This document shows, piece after piece, positions 1 through 15,527 of a stretch of DNA of 64,000 nt; position 1 is the stretch's first letter; each line of letters begins with the position of its first letter. Position numbers and translations under genes: made by a program. The stretch spans positions 310,001 to 374,000 of the forward strand of contig MKTZ01000015.1 of the NCBI GenBank assembly GCA_001898505.1, in the 5' to 3' direction. The DNA comes from Sphingobacteriales bacterium 50-39 (GTDB taxonomy: Bacteria > Bacteroidota > Bacteroidia > Chitinophagales > Chitinophagaceae). The notes under the pieces are model-generated. The model saw nothing but the letters and a program-made list of their open reading frames with translations, was not told the DNA's origin and ran no database searches.

Positions 1-2779
1 TCGTCGCATAGTTGAAGAGCCCAAACCTATAGCCCATAAAATGCGGCAGCGTATACGCCATCTGCAACATCGTCCCTATCGGCTGCCAGCTCTTGCCGTC
101 CGGGCTGTAATAAAAGTGCGCCTGGTCGGTCCGGTCCCTGAAGTCGCAATCGGCCTTGAGATACACGGTCTCCTGTCCAAGCGCTACGCTGTCTGTCACT
201 ATTCCCCCCTGTACCATAACAACATATCGGACTTTGCCCGTCACCTTCACACCCACCCAGCCATACTTCTTTTGCAACAGCATAAGCCCGGCCCTATCCC
301 CCTCCTTCATATGCGAGACGTCGATGGCAGTGATCCCGGAGCATTCCGGTCCGAGTGTCCTTTGGGTCAGCATATTCCGGACCTGTAGGATCGACGTATC
401 CACACGGCCTGTCGTTAACCGCAGAAAACCCGGACGTTTGCTCAACGACCACCACCTGTCATCCGGATTATGATTCCATTGCCACACCAGCGGCAACACA
501 CGCCCCCCTTTATGACGCGTAAATTCATCCGATGCCACCACACCAGGATCCAGTCCCTTGCTGACAGGCAGCGCCACGGTATCCGGCGCCCTGCCATCCA
601 CACCCAATACGGGCCAGCCGTCCTCCCATACTACAGGCACCATGTATGGGACGCGTCCCACCGAACCATAATCCCGGAACAGATAGGCCCACCACGCTCC
701 ATCGGGCGTATTGACAAGCCCGCCCTGTGCGACACCCTTGTCCTGCAAACCTACCCGACCTTCATAAGGACCGTCGATCCTGTCGGCACGATGTATCAGC
801 ACGGTGCGCATGCCTCCCCTGGGCCAGGTGATATTGAAGAGATAATATTTTCCATTGATCTTAAAAAGCTGCGACCCCTCTGCCCGCAGTCCTATATTCG
901 GTCCCGCCACGCTGCTTGCATCCTCGATGATGGGCCGTGGCTCCGTACCCGGCTTTATCCCCGAAAGGTCATTGCTCAGCTCCGCCAGCATGATCCGTCC
1001 GCTGCCATAGACCATATAGACCTTACCATCGTCATCGAAGAACAGGGAATGATCGTGCAGGGATGGTTTGAAAGAGACAGCTTTCCAGGGACCTTTTTCT
1101 ATATCCCGTGTGGTATAGATATAAGTTTTGTTCGTGGTACCGGAAAAAGTGCTGACATAGAACTGCCCGTTGTGGTAACGAAGGCTGCTGGCCCATGAAC
1201 CCCTGCCGTACGCGCTCTTGCCATTCGCCAGGTTCAGCTCATCCACATCGTCCAGTCTGTCATAGGCATAGCTCACCAGCTCCCAGTTCACCAGGTCTTT
1301 CGACTTCATGATGGGAAGCCCAGGGCTCATATGCATGGTCGTGCTGCTCATGTAATAGGTGTCGCCCACCCGGATGATCGACATGTCCGGCACGTCCGCA
1401 TAGAGGACAGGGTTACGCGCCGAATCAGGCTGCCTGGCGCCGGCCGCCACAAAACTTATCCAGTCCACATCCGCGTGGCCCTTAACGCCTCTTACAAAAA
1501 GATTATGCACCCCGGTCATAACAGAACCCCGATCCACCGGCGCAGACACCTTCCTCCATCCACCGGTCGCCTGCAAATCCACCCGTGCGATCACGGGCCC
1601 ATCCAGCGCATCCAGCCTGATCTCGATCGCACCCGTCTCCGCCATGGCTCTTAGCTCGACGGCCTTCCACACCTCCTGTCCAAAATCGATGCTGTTGTAC
1701 TGCACCCAGCCACCCGCCTCCAACGCCGTTTTCCAGCCTTTGAACCTGTCCGCCGTATCCAAACAGCGGACCACCGCGCCACCGTCGCTGATCCCACTGT
1801 ACCTGTCCACCTGTATCATCTCCCCCGCCTTTGTCAACCCTACTCCGCACAACGTGGGAATGACCTTACGTATCGTTCCATCCTCGTTGAAAAATAAGCT
1901 GTCCACCCTCACAGACCTGTTCTTGTCAAAGTTTGGCGACAGATCATTATGATGATAGAACAAATACCATTGTCCCTTGAAGGGAATGATGGAATGATGA
2001 TTGGTCCAGCATCCGTCCGGCCACTCGTCCATGATGACGCCCGTCACTTTGAAAGGACCCAGAGGACTAGAGCCCATGGCATATTCCAGCCGCTCCGTTT
2101 TCAGTCCCACATGCGGATAGGTCAGATAATAGACGCCGTTGCGTTCGATCATATACGGCCCTTCCTTCAACCCTTTCGACGGCAGCTCACCCAGGACCAC
2201 CGGCTCCGACGCCAGCTCCAGCATATTGTCCTTCAGCTTCGCGCCATATATATTTCCCTGCGCCCAATACAGGTAAGCCTGACCATCCTTGTCGATAAAT
2301 ACATTGGGATCGATGCCATGTACACCCTGTAGCGGCTCCGGCTGCGGAACAAAAGGCCCATACGGCTTGTCCGATACGGCCACGCCCACCGCAAAGCCCT
2401 TCCGCCTGCCCGTATCCTGTTTCCCGGCAGGGAAATAGAAATAGTATTTGCCCTTGTGCGCGATACAGTCCGGCGCCCACATATTGTATCCTGCCGGGTC
2501 CGCCCAGGGCACCTTATCCTGGCTGACGATCACACCGTGATCAACCCAATGGCGCACATCGGCCGAAGAAAAGACATGATAGTCCTCCATCACAAACCAA
2601 TCGGCCCGACCCCTCCCGTTGCCGCCACGGATATCATGTGACGGATATACATACACGCTGTCCCCGAAGACCCGCGCGGACGGATCCGCAGAGAACTGGT
2701 CGCTGATAAATGGGTTTTGTGCCCATCCGCCAACTATTGCCGCCAGCAGACCAATACCCGACAAAAAATATTTTTTCAT
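1..2779 (-). CDS. Two-domain GH43 glycosidase (GH43-CBM6-GH43), 3' end beyond window
   Basis: The reading frame is open from the ATG at 2779 to the left edge (926 codons), so the C-terminus is missing. A signal peptide (MKKYFLSGIGLLAAIVGGWA) is followed by a first five-bladed GH43 domain: general base Asp32 in SADPSARVF, a YPSHDI motif and the modulating Asp in GIDPNVF. A CBM6-like beta-sandwich follows (GGWVQYNSIDFG, VDWISF), then a second GH43-type domain that starts at NPVLYADVPDMSIIRVGDTYY and a trailing beta-sandwich. The second domain has ADVPDMS where GH43_12-like enzymes read DxPDPs, so its base residue needs checking. Expected role: exported xylosidase/arabinofuranosidase trimming arabinoxylan. 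It starts 2 bp after the stop of the CE1 esterase gene, so it is the last visible gene of the minus-strand GH51 operon. The family is certain; the substrate is inferred. Confidence 0.9.
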   Translation of the reverse strand, partial: MKKYFLSGIGLLAAIVGGWAQNPFISDQFSADPSARVFGDSVYVYPSHDIRGGNGRGRADWFVMEDYHVFSSADVRHWVDHGVIVSQDKVPWADPAGYNMWAPDCIAHKGKYYFYFPAGKQDTGRRKGFAVGVAVSDKPYGPFVPQPEPLQGVHGIDPNVFIDKDGQAYLYWAQGNIYGAKLKDNMLELASEPVVLGELPSKGLKEGPYMIERNGVYYLTYPHVGLKTERLEYAMGSSPLGPFKVTGVIMDEWPDGCWTNHHSIIPFKGQWYLFYHHNDLSPNFDKNRSVRVDSLFFNEDGTIRKVIPTLCGVGLTKAGEMIQVDRYSGISDGGAVVRCLDTADRFKGWKTALEAGGWVQYNSIDFGQEVWKAVELRAMAETGAIEIRLDALDGPVIARVDLQATGGWRKVSAPVDRGSVMTGVHNLFVRGVKGHADVDWISFVAAGARQPDSARNPVLYADVPDMSIIRVGDTYYMSSTTMHMSPGLPIMKSKDLVNWELVSYAYDRLDDVDELNLANGKSAYGRGSWASSLRYHNGQFYVSTFSGTTNKTYIYTTRDIEKGPWKAVSFKPSLHDHSLFFDDDGKVYMVYGSGRIMLAELSNDLSGIKPGTEPRPIIEDASSVAGPNIGLRAEGSQLFKINGKYYLFNITWPRGGMRTVLIHRADRIDGPYEGRVGLQDKGVAQGGLVNTPDGAWWAYLFRDYGSVGRVPYMVPVVWEDGWPVLGVDGRAPDTVALPVSKGLDPGVVASDEFTRHKGGRVLPLVWQWNHNPDDRWWSLSKRPGFLRLTTGRVDTSILQVRNMLTQRTLGPECSGITAIDVSHMKEGDRAGLMLLQKKYGWVGVKVTGKVRYVVMVQGGIVTDSVALGQETVYLKADCDFRDRTDQAHFYYSPDGKSWQPIGTMLQMAYTLPHFMGYRFGLFNYAT

Positions 2780-2781
2780 TA

Positions 2782-6752
<3,971 letters not shown>

Positions 6753-6774
6753 ATTATTGTATAGTTACTTTACT

Positions 6775-7066
6775 TTAATACAAGGTCCCATACCAGCGCC
6801 TGAACCCCTTCAAGGCCTTTTGCGGGACCTTTATCGTTTGATCTTTATATGAAATATATAGTTGTACCACTTCTTCGCCGTCCAGCCGGCGCGTGATTCA
6901 GCATCTGCGCCACCTTCTCTTCCAGCGTCAACCGCTTTACCAGATCGTCGACGCGTTGTTCGAAAGACAATTTATGATCCCAAAAAGGAAGTTTTGCCGT
7001 GCCGGTTTGGGCACAGGTAGCAAGCCCCACGAACAGGGCAGCGGTAAAAAAAAGATTTTTTATCAT
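6775..7066 (-). pseudogene. GH3 beta-glucosidase/xylosidase relic with internal deletion
   Basis: The ATG at 7066 opens a signal peptide (MIKNLFFTAALFVGLATCAQ) and the exact N-terminus of a Bacteroidota GH3 enzyme: PFWDHKLSFEQRVDDLVKRL, then TLEEKVAQMLNHAPA. There GH3 proteins normally continue with a PRLGIPAY-type segment. Here the DNA jumps directly, with a +1 change of frame, to the C-terminal fibronectin-III-like domain typical of GH3: RLDGEEVVQLYISYKDQ, then TIKVPQKALKGF, ending at a stop at 6775-6777. The whole catalytic region, about 600 residues, is missing. The tail after GFRR is also shorter than usual, so a second small deletion is possible. The original frame stops at 6845. It sits inside the operon between CE1 (stop 7102) and GH43 (start 6752). 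Confidence 0.88.
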
Positions 7067-7101
7067 ATGGCATCTTTAGGGCATGGCGTTCCGCTAACCA
7101 A

Positions 7102-9758
<2,657 letters not shown>

Positions 9759-9800
9759 ATGAGCTTTAGTTAGTGAGCAAAAGGTTTTGGGCACCTTCTA

Positions 9801-9820
9801 ATTTCAACCGATTGATAAAA
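9801..9820 (-). promoter_or_regulatory. LacI-type operator A in the GH51 leader
   Basis: The plus strand reads atttcaaccgattgataaaa, a dyad centred on CG with the core CAA-CCGA-TTG. The same core recurs at 9921-9940, 15283-15302, 15573-15592 and 40134-40150. It lies about 70 bp downstream of the predicted GH51 transcription start and about 115 bp from operator B, a spacing at which looping or roadblock repression is conceivable. Confidence 0.65.
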
Positions 9821-9830
9821 AAGACTACCC

Positions 9831-9863
9831 GATGGTCATTTGAGGGTTAAAATGACCACCATC
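9831..9863 (-). other. Bulged leader hairpin of the GH51 operon
   Basis: In the transcript sense the element folds as GATGG/CCATC (5 bp), a three-base bulge (TGG), TCATTT/AAATGA (6 bp) and an 8-base loop. A 33-nt element of the same architecture lies at 15314-15346 before susC with paired base changes (GACGG/CCGTC). It may be an RNA structure in the 5' leader or a protein-binding dyad. Confidence 0.5.
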
Positions 9864-9873
9864 TGAACACGGG

Positions 9874-9946
9874 CGGATAAACGTCAAAGCTACATTTCAA
9901 ATGTAGGGAGATTTTGCTAAAATTAAACCGATTGCAATTATTTTTT
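9874..9946 (-). promoter_or_regulatory. Promoter module of the GH51 operon with LacI operator B
   Basis: This segment is a near copy of 15528-15600. It contains a 17-bp palindrome, ctacatttcaaatgtag (9890-9906), whose minus strand supplies a perfect -7 box TACATTTG (9905-9898). A LacI-type operator (aattaaaccgattgcaatta, 9921-9940) covers the -33 position. The transcription start is expected near 9890, leaving a leader of about 130 nt before GH51. Promoter activity is inferred from consensus and duplication. Confidence 0.7.
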
Positions 9947-9978
9947 TCCACCGCTCGCCGACAGGTGGTTCATATTAC

Positions 9979-10010
9979 AAAAAAGGGAAGGATGTCAACC
10001 ATCCTTCCCT
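9979..10010 (-). terminator. Rho-independent terminator of the susCD operon
   Basis: A perfect 11-bp stem (agggaaggatg / catccttccct, 4-nt loop) is followed on the minus strand by a run of T, 36 bp past the susD stop. It separates susCD from the downstream GH51 unit, which has its own promoter. Confidence 0.85.
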
Positions 10011-10045
10011 GTACATGAACTGCTTGCTTTTGCTTATGACAACTA

Positions 10046-12040
10046 CTAATAATACCCGGGGTTTTGATATGCCAGCTTGTCCGCAGGGCTCATTTGCATC
10101 GCATCGATCTGTCCCTGAGGGATAGGCTGCAGGTACAACTGCGGCGTGATAGTACGCGTATTTACAATGGGGGTATGGTTGGCATAGGCTGCGCCGCCAA
10201 TGGTATAGGTGGCGTAATTGTAGCCTTCCTGGTTATCCATCCCGAACCGCTGCGTACGCACCAGGTCGTAAAAACGATAGCCCTCTCCATAATACTCCCG
10301 TGAACGTTCCGCCAGTATATAGCCGACGGTGATCGTGGCAGGCGTTGCGGCCACCATGTCGGCGCTGTGATCCGCGACAAACGCAGTTCTGCCGGCGTTG
10401 CTGTATTTCCATTTACCGGCCCGTGCGCGGATGACATTGATCAGGCTCAAGGCATCATACCCGGCCTGCGTGGTGGCTCCCTTTACCGCGGCCTCCGCCG
10501 CAATAAAATAGAGCTCCGAGAACTTCGCGGCTATATACGGACGCGTGCTTCCGGCATTCGGGTTCCCCAGGCCGCCGTTATTGTCGGTGCGATAGGGTCC
10601 CAGCTTCCAGATGCCAGGGTATACGATCCTGTTGATAGCGCTGGGGCCGATGACATAATCTGCGCGGCCAGGCAATACTCCGGCCCCAATGCTGCTCTTG
10701 TACGTGCTGTTGGAATAATCGACGCCTGCGCTGTCGGCATTCAGGAAGGTCAGCACGGCATCGCCTTCGGCAATGGGCAGATTGTTGGCATTGAACAAGG
10801 TGGTATACGGCAGATTAGCCTCCTTCATATTGCAACGGTAGACGGTGGTGAAGGTTCCATCATAGCGGGAATCATTCGTCTTGTCGGCAAATGTCTGTGT
10901 AAACACCTCGATGGGAGGAGCATTCCGCACCCAGGGACGTCCGCCCCATTGTTCGGAAGCACGCTGGACAGAATTCACGGATTTCCAGGAGCCCGAAGTA
11001 CTGGAGCTGGTTATCGTCGGATAGGACCAGGTCTGGAACCAGCTGGACCAGTTGTCCGGCGTGCCGCCGCCGCCATAGGTAAAGCTGCTGACATTGTATT
11101 GTGCATTCAGCTGTGTGTGGTCGGAATACAGCATGCATTCTTTATTGTAATCGTTGGTTGCCACGTTGACATCATAAAACGTCGGCTGCAGGCTGTACAC
11201 ACCGGGGTTCTGGATGGCATTTACGGCTATATCATATGCCTTCTGAAAATACCAGGCGGGATCGTGTCCGTCGGGGTCCGTCCTGGGGGCGCCCGCTTCC
11301 ACCGGATAGGAAGGGATATTATTGGGGTTCTGCAGCCACCAGGCATAGGTAAGATAGGCTTTTGCCAGGAACAGCTGCGCCACCTGTTTGGTCACCGCAC
11401 CGGTGACACGGGGCGTGCCGGATAAATTATTGACGGCGTCGTTCAGGTCCGGGAAGATCGCCTTGGTATAGACGATGGATACCGAATCCCTTTTGGAGCT
11501 GCGTATGGTGGAGGTATTGAATTGCAGCCTGCCCGATCCCAGGTCCAGGGGAACCCCGCCAAAGGTCTGCACCAGCAGGAAATAGTCCAGCGCACGGAAG
11601 AATTTCGCTTCTGCAATGAAGGAGGTGGAAACCCCTGCCGCGGATGCATATTGGATCACGCCACTGGCGGTGTTTATATAAGGGAATGTATTGCCCCATA
11701 ATTGACCGGCATCGCTAAGCGTTGGCGTCGGATGCACGCCGGGGACGGAATAGTCCTGCGCCTGGAAATTGCTGCCGCTGCCGCCGCTCTGCCCCCAGGT
11801 GGTCTCGTCGGTGCCGCATTGACACATATTCCAATAATAGGCATTCCCGTAAATATTGCGCAGGTGGGCATACAACGCCGTCAGGCCTCCCATGACGCCA
11901 TTGGCCGTCTGGAAATATTGCGGCGTAAAAGAGCTGCGCGGTGTTTCCTTCAAGATCTTGGTACAGCCGGTCGTGAGCAGCAGGCTCAACACGACCGTTC
12001 CCATACATATATTTATTAATATCCTCTTCATAGTATTCAT
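10046..12040 (-). CDS. susD: SusD/RagB-family glycan-binding lipoprotein
   Basis: A surface lipoprotein that caps the SusC transporter and binds xylan fragments. A type II signal peptide ends in TTGC-TK (lipid-anchor Cys26), followed by the SusD start region (ILKETPRSSFTPQYFQT, GLTALYAHLRNIYG), a TPR-like helical core and the C-terminal RagB signature (YYGEGYRFYDLVRTQRFG, YLQPIPQGQIDAMQMSP). At 664 residues it is somewhat longer than the common 500-600 because of ligand-face loops rich in W, S and G. The start at 12040 lies 3 bp after the susC stop; an ATG at 12031 is an alternative. It is expressed with susC from the promoter near 15550 and followed by a strong terminator. Confidence 0.95.
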   Translation of the reverse strand: MNTMKRILINICMGTVVLSLLLTTGCTKILKETPRSSFTPQYFQTANGVMGGLTALYAHLRNIYGNAYYWNMCQCGTDETTWGQSGGSGSNFQAQDYSVPGVHPTPTLSDAGQLWGNTFPYINTASGVIQYASAAGVSTSFIAEAKFFRALDYFLLVQTFGGVPLDLGSGRLQFNTSTIRSSKRDSVSIVYTKAIFPDLNDAVNNLSGTPRVTGAVTKQVAQLFLAKAYLTYAWWLQNPNNIPSYPVEAGAPRTDPDGHDPAWYFQKAYDIAVNAIQNPGVYSLQPTFYDVNVATNDYNKECMLYSDHTQLNAQYNVSSFTYGGGGTPDNWSSWFQTWSYPTITSSSTSGSWKSVNSVQRASEQWGGRPWVRNAPPIEVFTQTFADKTNDSRYDGTFTTVYRCNMKEANLPYTTLFNANNLPIAEGDAVLTFLNADSAGVDYSNSTYKSSIGAGVLPGRADYVIGPSAINRIVYPGIWKLGPYRTDNNGGLGNPNAGSTRPYIAAKFSELYFIAAEAAVKGATTQAGYDALSLINVIRARAGKWKYSNAGRTAFVADHSADMVAATPATITVGYILAERSREYYGEGYRFYDLVRTQRFGMDNQEGYNYATYTIGGAAYANHTPIVNTRTITPQLYLQPIPQGQIDAMQMSPADKLAYQNPGYY

Positions 12041-12043
12041 TTT

Positions 12044-15000
12044 TTAAAATGTTACATTAAGTCCGAATAAGAAATTACGCGTAGAGGGCGTGTTGGTGCC
12101 GATGGTGAGCAGACGATGCGGTCCCGCCGACACTGCCGAGTTCTGATCGGCGTATGAGTTTGTTTCCGGGTCCATATGCGACATTTTCGTATACGGGGAA
12201 AAGAACACGAACGGGTTTTCCACCGTACAATACACACGCAGCCGCTGAACACCGACGGTCTTCATCCACTTCTGATCGAAGCTGTAACCCAATGTCATCG
12301 TGCGTACTTTCAGGTAGGAGGCGCTGAAGTAACCCATCGTACTTCCATAAGCGGGATTGTCACCGCCCACGCCACCTGGCCTCGGCGCAAACGTGGAAAA
12401 GTCATTGGCATGATTGTTCGTCGGGGTCCAGTATTCGACCTTTACATTGTTGCCGGACCTCGTGTTCAGGTTGTTCAAATATCCTACCGAAGAGTACAAG
12501 GTGCTGATCAGCGTACCGCCACTACGGAAGAAGCCGGTGATGCCCAGCTCGAACCCTTTATAGGACACGCTGGTATTGAAGCCGCCTTCAAAGTCGGGCT
12601 GCATATCGTAGATCTGGCGGTCGTCATTGTTCAGCGCCGTACCGGCCTGGTTCTTTCTGTTCGGCACGCCATTGGTGTAATGAAGGGAAGTATCTTTTCC
12701 ATTGTAGGCCACCTTGATCATGCCCACATTGCCACCGGGATAGGCCGCCTTTAAATAGCCGCTGGAGCTGTCGGCATAGCTCATCAGACCGATCTTCTTA
12801 TAGTCATACGCCACATCGATGGGATGACCGGGGAACCAGAGATTACCCTTGTCGTAGGGCTGGCCGGAGTAAAGACTTACCAGCTTGTTCCGATTGCGGT
12901 AAATATTGACGCCTACCTGCCATGTCCATCCGTGATAGTTGTCCAGGATCACACCATTCAGCGAGAGCTCTACGCCTTTGTTCTGGGTGGCGCCGATGTT
13001 GGCAACATAGCTGCTCACGCCGGAAGTCGTCGGAAGCCCAACGCTCAGCAGCACATTGCTCGTATTGATGGTATAATATTCGATGGTACCGCTCAACCTG
13101 CTTTTCAGCGTGGAAAATTCGACGCCATAGTTCCATGTCTTGGAGAACTCCCATCCCAGTGCAGGGTTCGGCAGTTGGGTAACATAATAGCCCATAGCAT
13201 ACCCCGAAGGGCCGAAATTGTAGGGGCTCGTGGTCAGAGCGCCCAAAGTCTGATAGGGATTGATCGCCTGGTTGGAGGTCTGGCCATATCCAACCCGCAG
13301 CTTCAATGCGTCTACAAAAGCGACATTGCTCAGGAACTTTTCATTCTTCATATTCCAACCCACCGATACGGCGGGATAGGAATGGTATTGATGACCCGGC
13401 GCCAGCACCGAAGAAGCATCGCTCCGGAAGGAAGCGCTCAGCATATAACGGTTGTCATAAGAATATTGTACGCGGCCCATATAGGACAGCAGACCGTTTT
13501 GCGAATAAGAGCCGCCGCCCACGGTGGAAGTGCCATTCTGGTCTGCCAGCACATACGACAGGTTGTAGAACTGGAAGGCGTCGGATGGCAGATGATTGGC
13601 CGAGGCCGATGAATACCAGTTGGTGTTTTGCTCAAAGGAATACAACGCCACCGCGCTGACATTATGCTTCCCCGCGAATGTCCGGTCGTACGTGAGCAGA
13701 TTTTCCATAGTATAGCCCACGGCCTTTGTATTGCTGATAGAGGCGCTCGATGCAGTCGTGGGAGTGCCGCTAAAAACGCCTGTCCCTGTATAGGTGCCGT
13801 AATCATGCTGGTGAAAATTTAGTCCCAGGTTGGCGCGATATTTCAACCCTTCGACACCGGGTATCCTCAATTCGCCATAGATGGAGTTATAGGAACTGTA
13901 GCTCCGGGTGAGGTCTATATAGGCATCTCCCAATGCATTCAGCGCATGCTTGGTATACGCCCAGTTGGGTCCGGTGGTGTTCAAATTCACAACGGACTTC
14001 CAGGACCCGTCCGGGTTCTGCGGTCTGATGATGGGGGTAAGGTTCAGCGTAGTGTACGGTCCCAGGTTCTGATCATGACTTTTTACATAATAATTGTTGG
14101 TGACCAGACCCATACGGAACAAATTCCCAACCTTTTGCTCGAGGGAGGTACGAATGCTATACCGCTCGTAGTATTGCAGGGGTATTACCGCCTGGTCCTT
14201 AAAATAGGTGAACCCGACACTGTAGTTGCCTCTTTCCGAACCGCCCGTGATACTCAGGTCCTGGTTGGTGACATAACCTACCTGATAAAGCAGTTTCTGC
14301 CAGTCCGTATTGACGCTGTCATTCTCATCCAGCGTATTGGTGCGAATAGACGCACCGGGAGTGGCATTGTTCGCCTTACGAAGGGCGACATATTCCGGTC
14401 CATTCATCATGGGATATTCTCCCCAGACTTTTTTGAGACCGGCATATCCATTATAAGATATATGCGCTTTTTGTCCGGCCGCACCTTTGTTCGTCGTCAC
14501 GAGTATCACGCCGTTGGCGCCGCGTGAGCCATAGATGGCGGTTGCCGACGCATCCTTTAAGATATCGATGCTCTTGATCTCGCTGGGACTGATATCATTG
14601 AGATACCCCGGGAAAGGAATGCCATCAAGCACTACCAGCGGGTCATTGGAAGCGTTCAGCGATCGCGCGCCCCGGATACGGATCTGCATGCCGGAACCCG
14701 GCTTCGACGAAGTCTGGGACATTTCGACACCCGCAATACGTCCCTGCAGGGCCCGTGAGATATCCACGGCCGGGACCTCGTTTACTTTTTCACCGCTGAT
14801 CGAAGCTATGGAGGCGGTCACATCCTTTTTCCGCTGTGTACCATAACCAATGACGATGACATCGTTCACCGTACTGGCCACGGAAGTCAGTACTACCGAG
14901 AAGGCTGACTGGCTTTTCACCGGCACTTCCTGCTGGTTGAAACCCACAGAGGAGATCACCAGCACGCCCCTGGGAGGCGCACTTATCTCGAAATGGCCGG

Positions 15001-15229
15001 TCTCATCACATGCCACCCCTTTTGACTGCCCTTTTACAATGACAGAAGCATTCGGGACAGGCTGTCCGGTTTCGTTTTTTACCTGGCCCCTGACCATGAT
15101 CGTGTTCTGTGCATACAAATGAGAAGTGAAAAAGGATAGCAAGGCAAATAATGCAGTTGTAAAGAAGGGTCTCAACAGCTTGTTGCCCCGGTGTCCTTCC
15201 TTTTTCAAACGGGAAACTGTTTTTTGCAT
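12044..15229 (-). CDS. susC: SusC/RagA-family TonB-dependent outer-membrane transporter
   Basis: A 1061-residue outer-membrane importer for oligosaccharides delivered by SusD. After the signal peptide (ending near SHLYAQ, residue 41) come a carboxypeptidase-regulatory-like domain (MVRGQVKNETGQPVPNASVI), the SusC-specific stretch VIVIGYGTQRKKDVTASIAS, a plug domain with IRIRGARSLNASNDPLVVLD and SASATAIYGSRGANGVILVT-like residues, and a beta-barrel ending in FGLNVTF with the expected C-terminal aromatic. It is the promoter-proximal gene of susCD. Given the xylanolytic genes on both sides, the substrate is probably a decorated xylo-oligosaccharide. Its long leader (about 315 nt) carries a LacI-type operator and the bulged hairpin. 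Confidence 0.96.
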   Translation of the reverse strand: MQKTVSRLKKEGHRGNKLLRPFFTTALFALLSFFTSHLYAQNTIMVRGQVKNETGQPVPNASVIVKGQSKGVACDETGHFEISAPPRGVLVISSVGFNQQEVPVKSQSAFSVVLTSVASTVNDVIVIGYGTQRKKDVTASIASISGEKVNEVPAVDISRALQGRIAGVEMSQTSSKPGSGMQIRIRGARSLNASNDPLVVLDGIPFPGYLNDISPSEIKSIDILKDASATAIYGSRGANGVILVTTNKGAAGQKAHISYNGYAGLKKVWGEYPMMNGPEYVALRKANNATPGASIRTNTLDENDSVNTDWQKLLYQVGYVTNQDLSITGGSERGNYSVGFTYFKDQAVIPLQYYERYSIRTSLEQKVGNLFRMGLVTNNYYVKSHDQNLGPYTTLNLTPIIRPQNPDGSWKSVVNLNTTGPNWAYTKHALNALGDAYIDLTRSYSSYNSIYGELRIPGVEGLKYRANLGLNFHQHDYGTYTGTGVFSGTPTTASSASISNTKAVGYTMENLLTYDRTFAGKHNVSAVALYSFEQNTNWYSSASANHLPSDAFQFYNLSYVLADQNGTSTVGGGSYSQNGLLSYMGRVQYSYDNRYMLSASFRSDASSVLAPGHQYHSYPAVSVGWNMKNEKFLSNVAFVDALKLRVGYGQTSNQAINPYQTLGALTTSPYNFGPSGYAMGYYVTQLPNPALGWEFSKTWNYGVEFSTLKSRLSGTIEYYTINTSNVLLSVGLPTTSGVSSYVANIGATQNKGVELSLNGVILDNYHGWTWQVGVNIYRNRNKLVSLYSGQPYDKGNLWFPGHPIDVAYDYKKIGLMSYADSSSGYLKAAYPGGNVGMIKVAYNGKDTSLHYTNGVPNRKNQAGTALNNDDRQIYDMQPDFEGGFNTSVSYKGFELGITGFFRSGGTLISTLYSSVGYLNNLNTRSGNNVKVEYWTPTNNHANDFSTFAPRPGGVGGDNPAYGSTMGYFSASYLKVRTMTLGYSFDQKWMKTVGVQRLRVYCTVENPFVFFSPYTKMSHMDPETNSYADQNSAVSAGPHRLLTIGTNTPSTRNFLFGLNVTF

Positions 15230-15282
15230 AAACGTTAGTTTTAGAAATTAATAAGTGGTCCAAAAGGCGTCGGGAATCTTAA

Positions 15283-15302
15283 ATTTCAAACGATTGTGAA
15301 AA
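15283..15302 (-). promoter_or_regulatory. LacI-type operator A in the susC leader
   Basis: The plus strand reads atttcaaacgattgtgaaaa, a dyad centred on CG that aligns with 9801-9820 before GH51. It is about 250 bp downstream of the predicted susC transcription start and 55 bp before the start codon. Confidence 0.6.
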
Positions 15303-15313
15303 AAGGGGTCCCG

Positions 15314-15346
15314 GACGGCCATTCTTAGATCGAAATAGCTACCGTC
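15314..15346 (-). other. Bulged leader hairpin of susC
   Basis: A 33-nt element with outer stem GACGG/CCGTC, a three-base bulge (TAG) and an imperfect inner stem (CTATTTC/GAATGG). It has the same length, stem order and position relative to operator A as 9831-9863, and the outer stem differs from that copy by a compensated T-A to C-G exchange. Confidence 0.5.
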
Positions 15347-15527
15347 AAAAAATCAGGTCTATCGGAATTCTATCTGGCTATGCGTGGGTTTATGAAAGAA
15401 TAGGTATAGCCCGCTGTCAGACAAGAGAGAGAAATTTGATACAAAATCCTTGCCTGATAAGCATTTCATGAATATTACCTTTTCATAAAAGCAAGCGACA
15501 ACCGGCGTAGAAAGACGTTCAAAAAAA

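Noticed and set aside
470-1198. Long plus-strand frames opposite the GH43 and other glycosidase genes
   Set aside because: They are antisense to well-supported genes, have no recognisable domains and show the Arg/His/Pro-rich composition of reverse-complement frames in this GC range.
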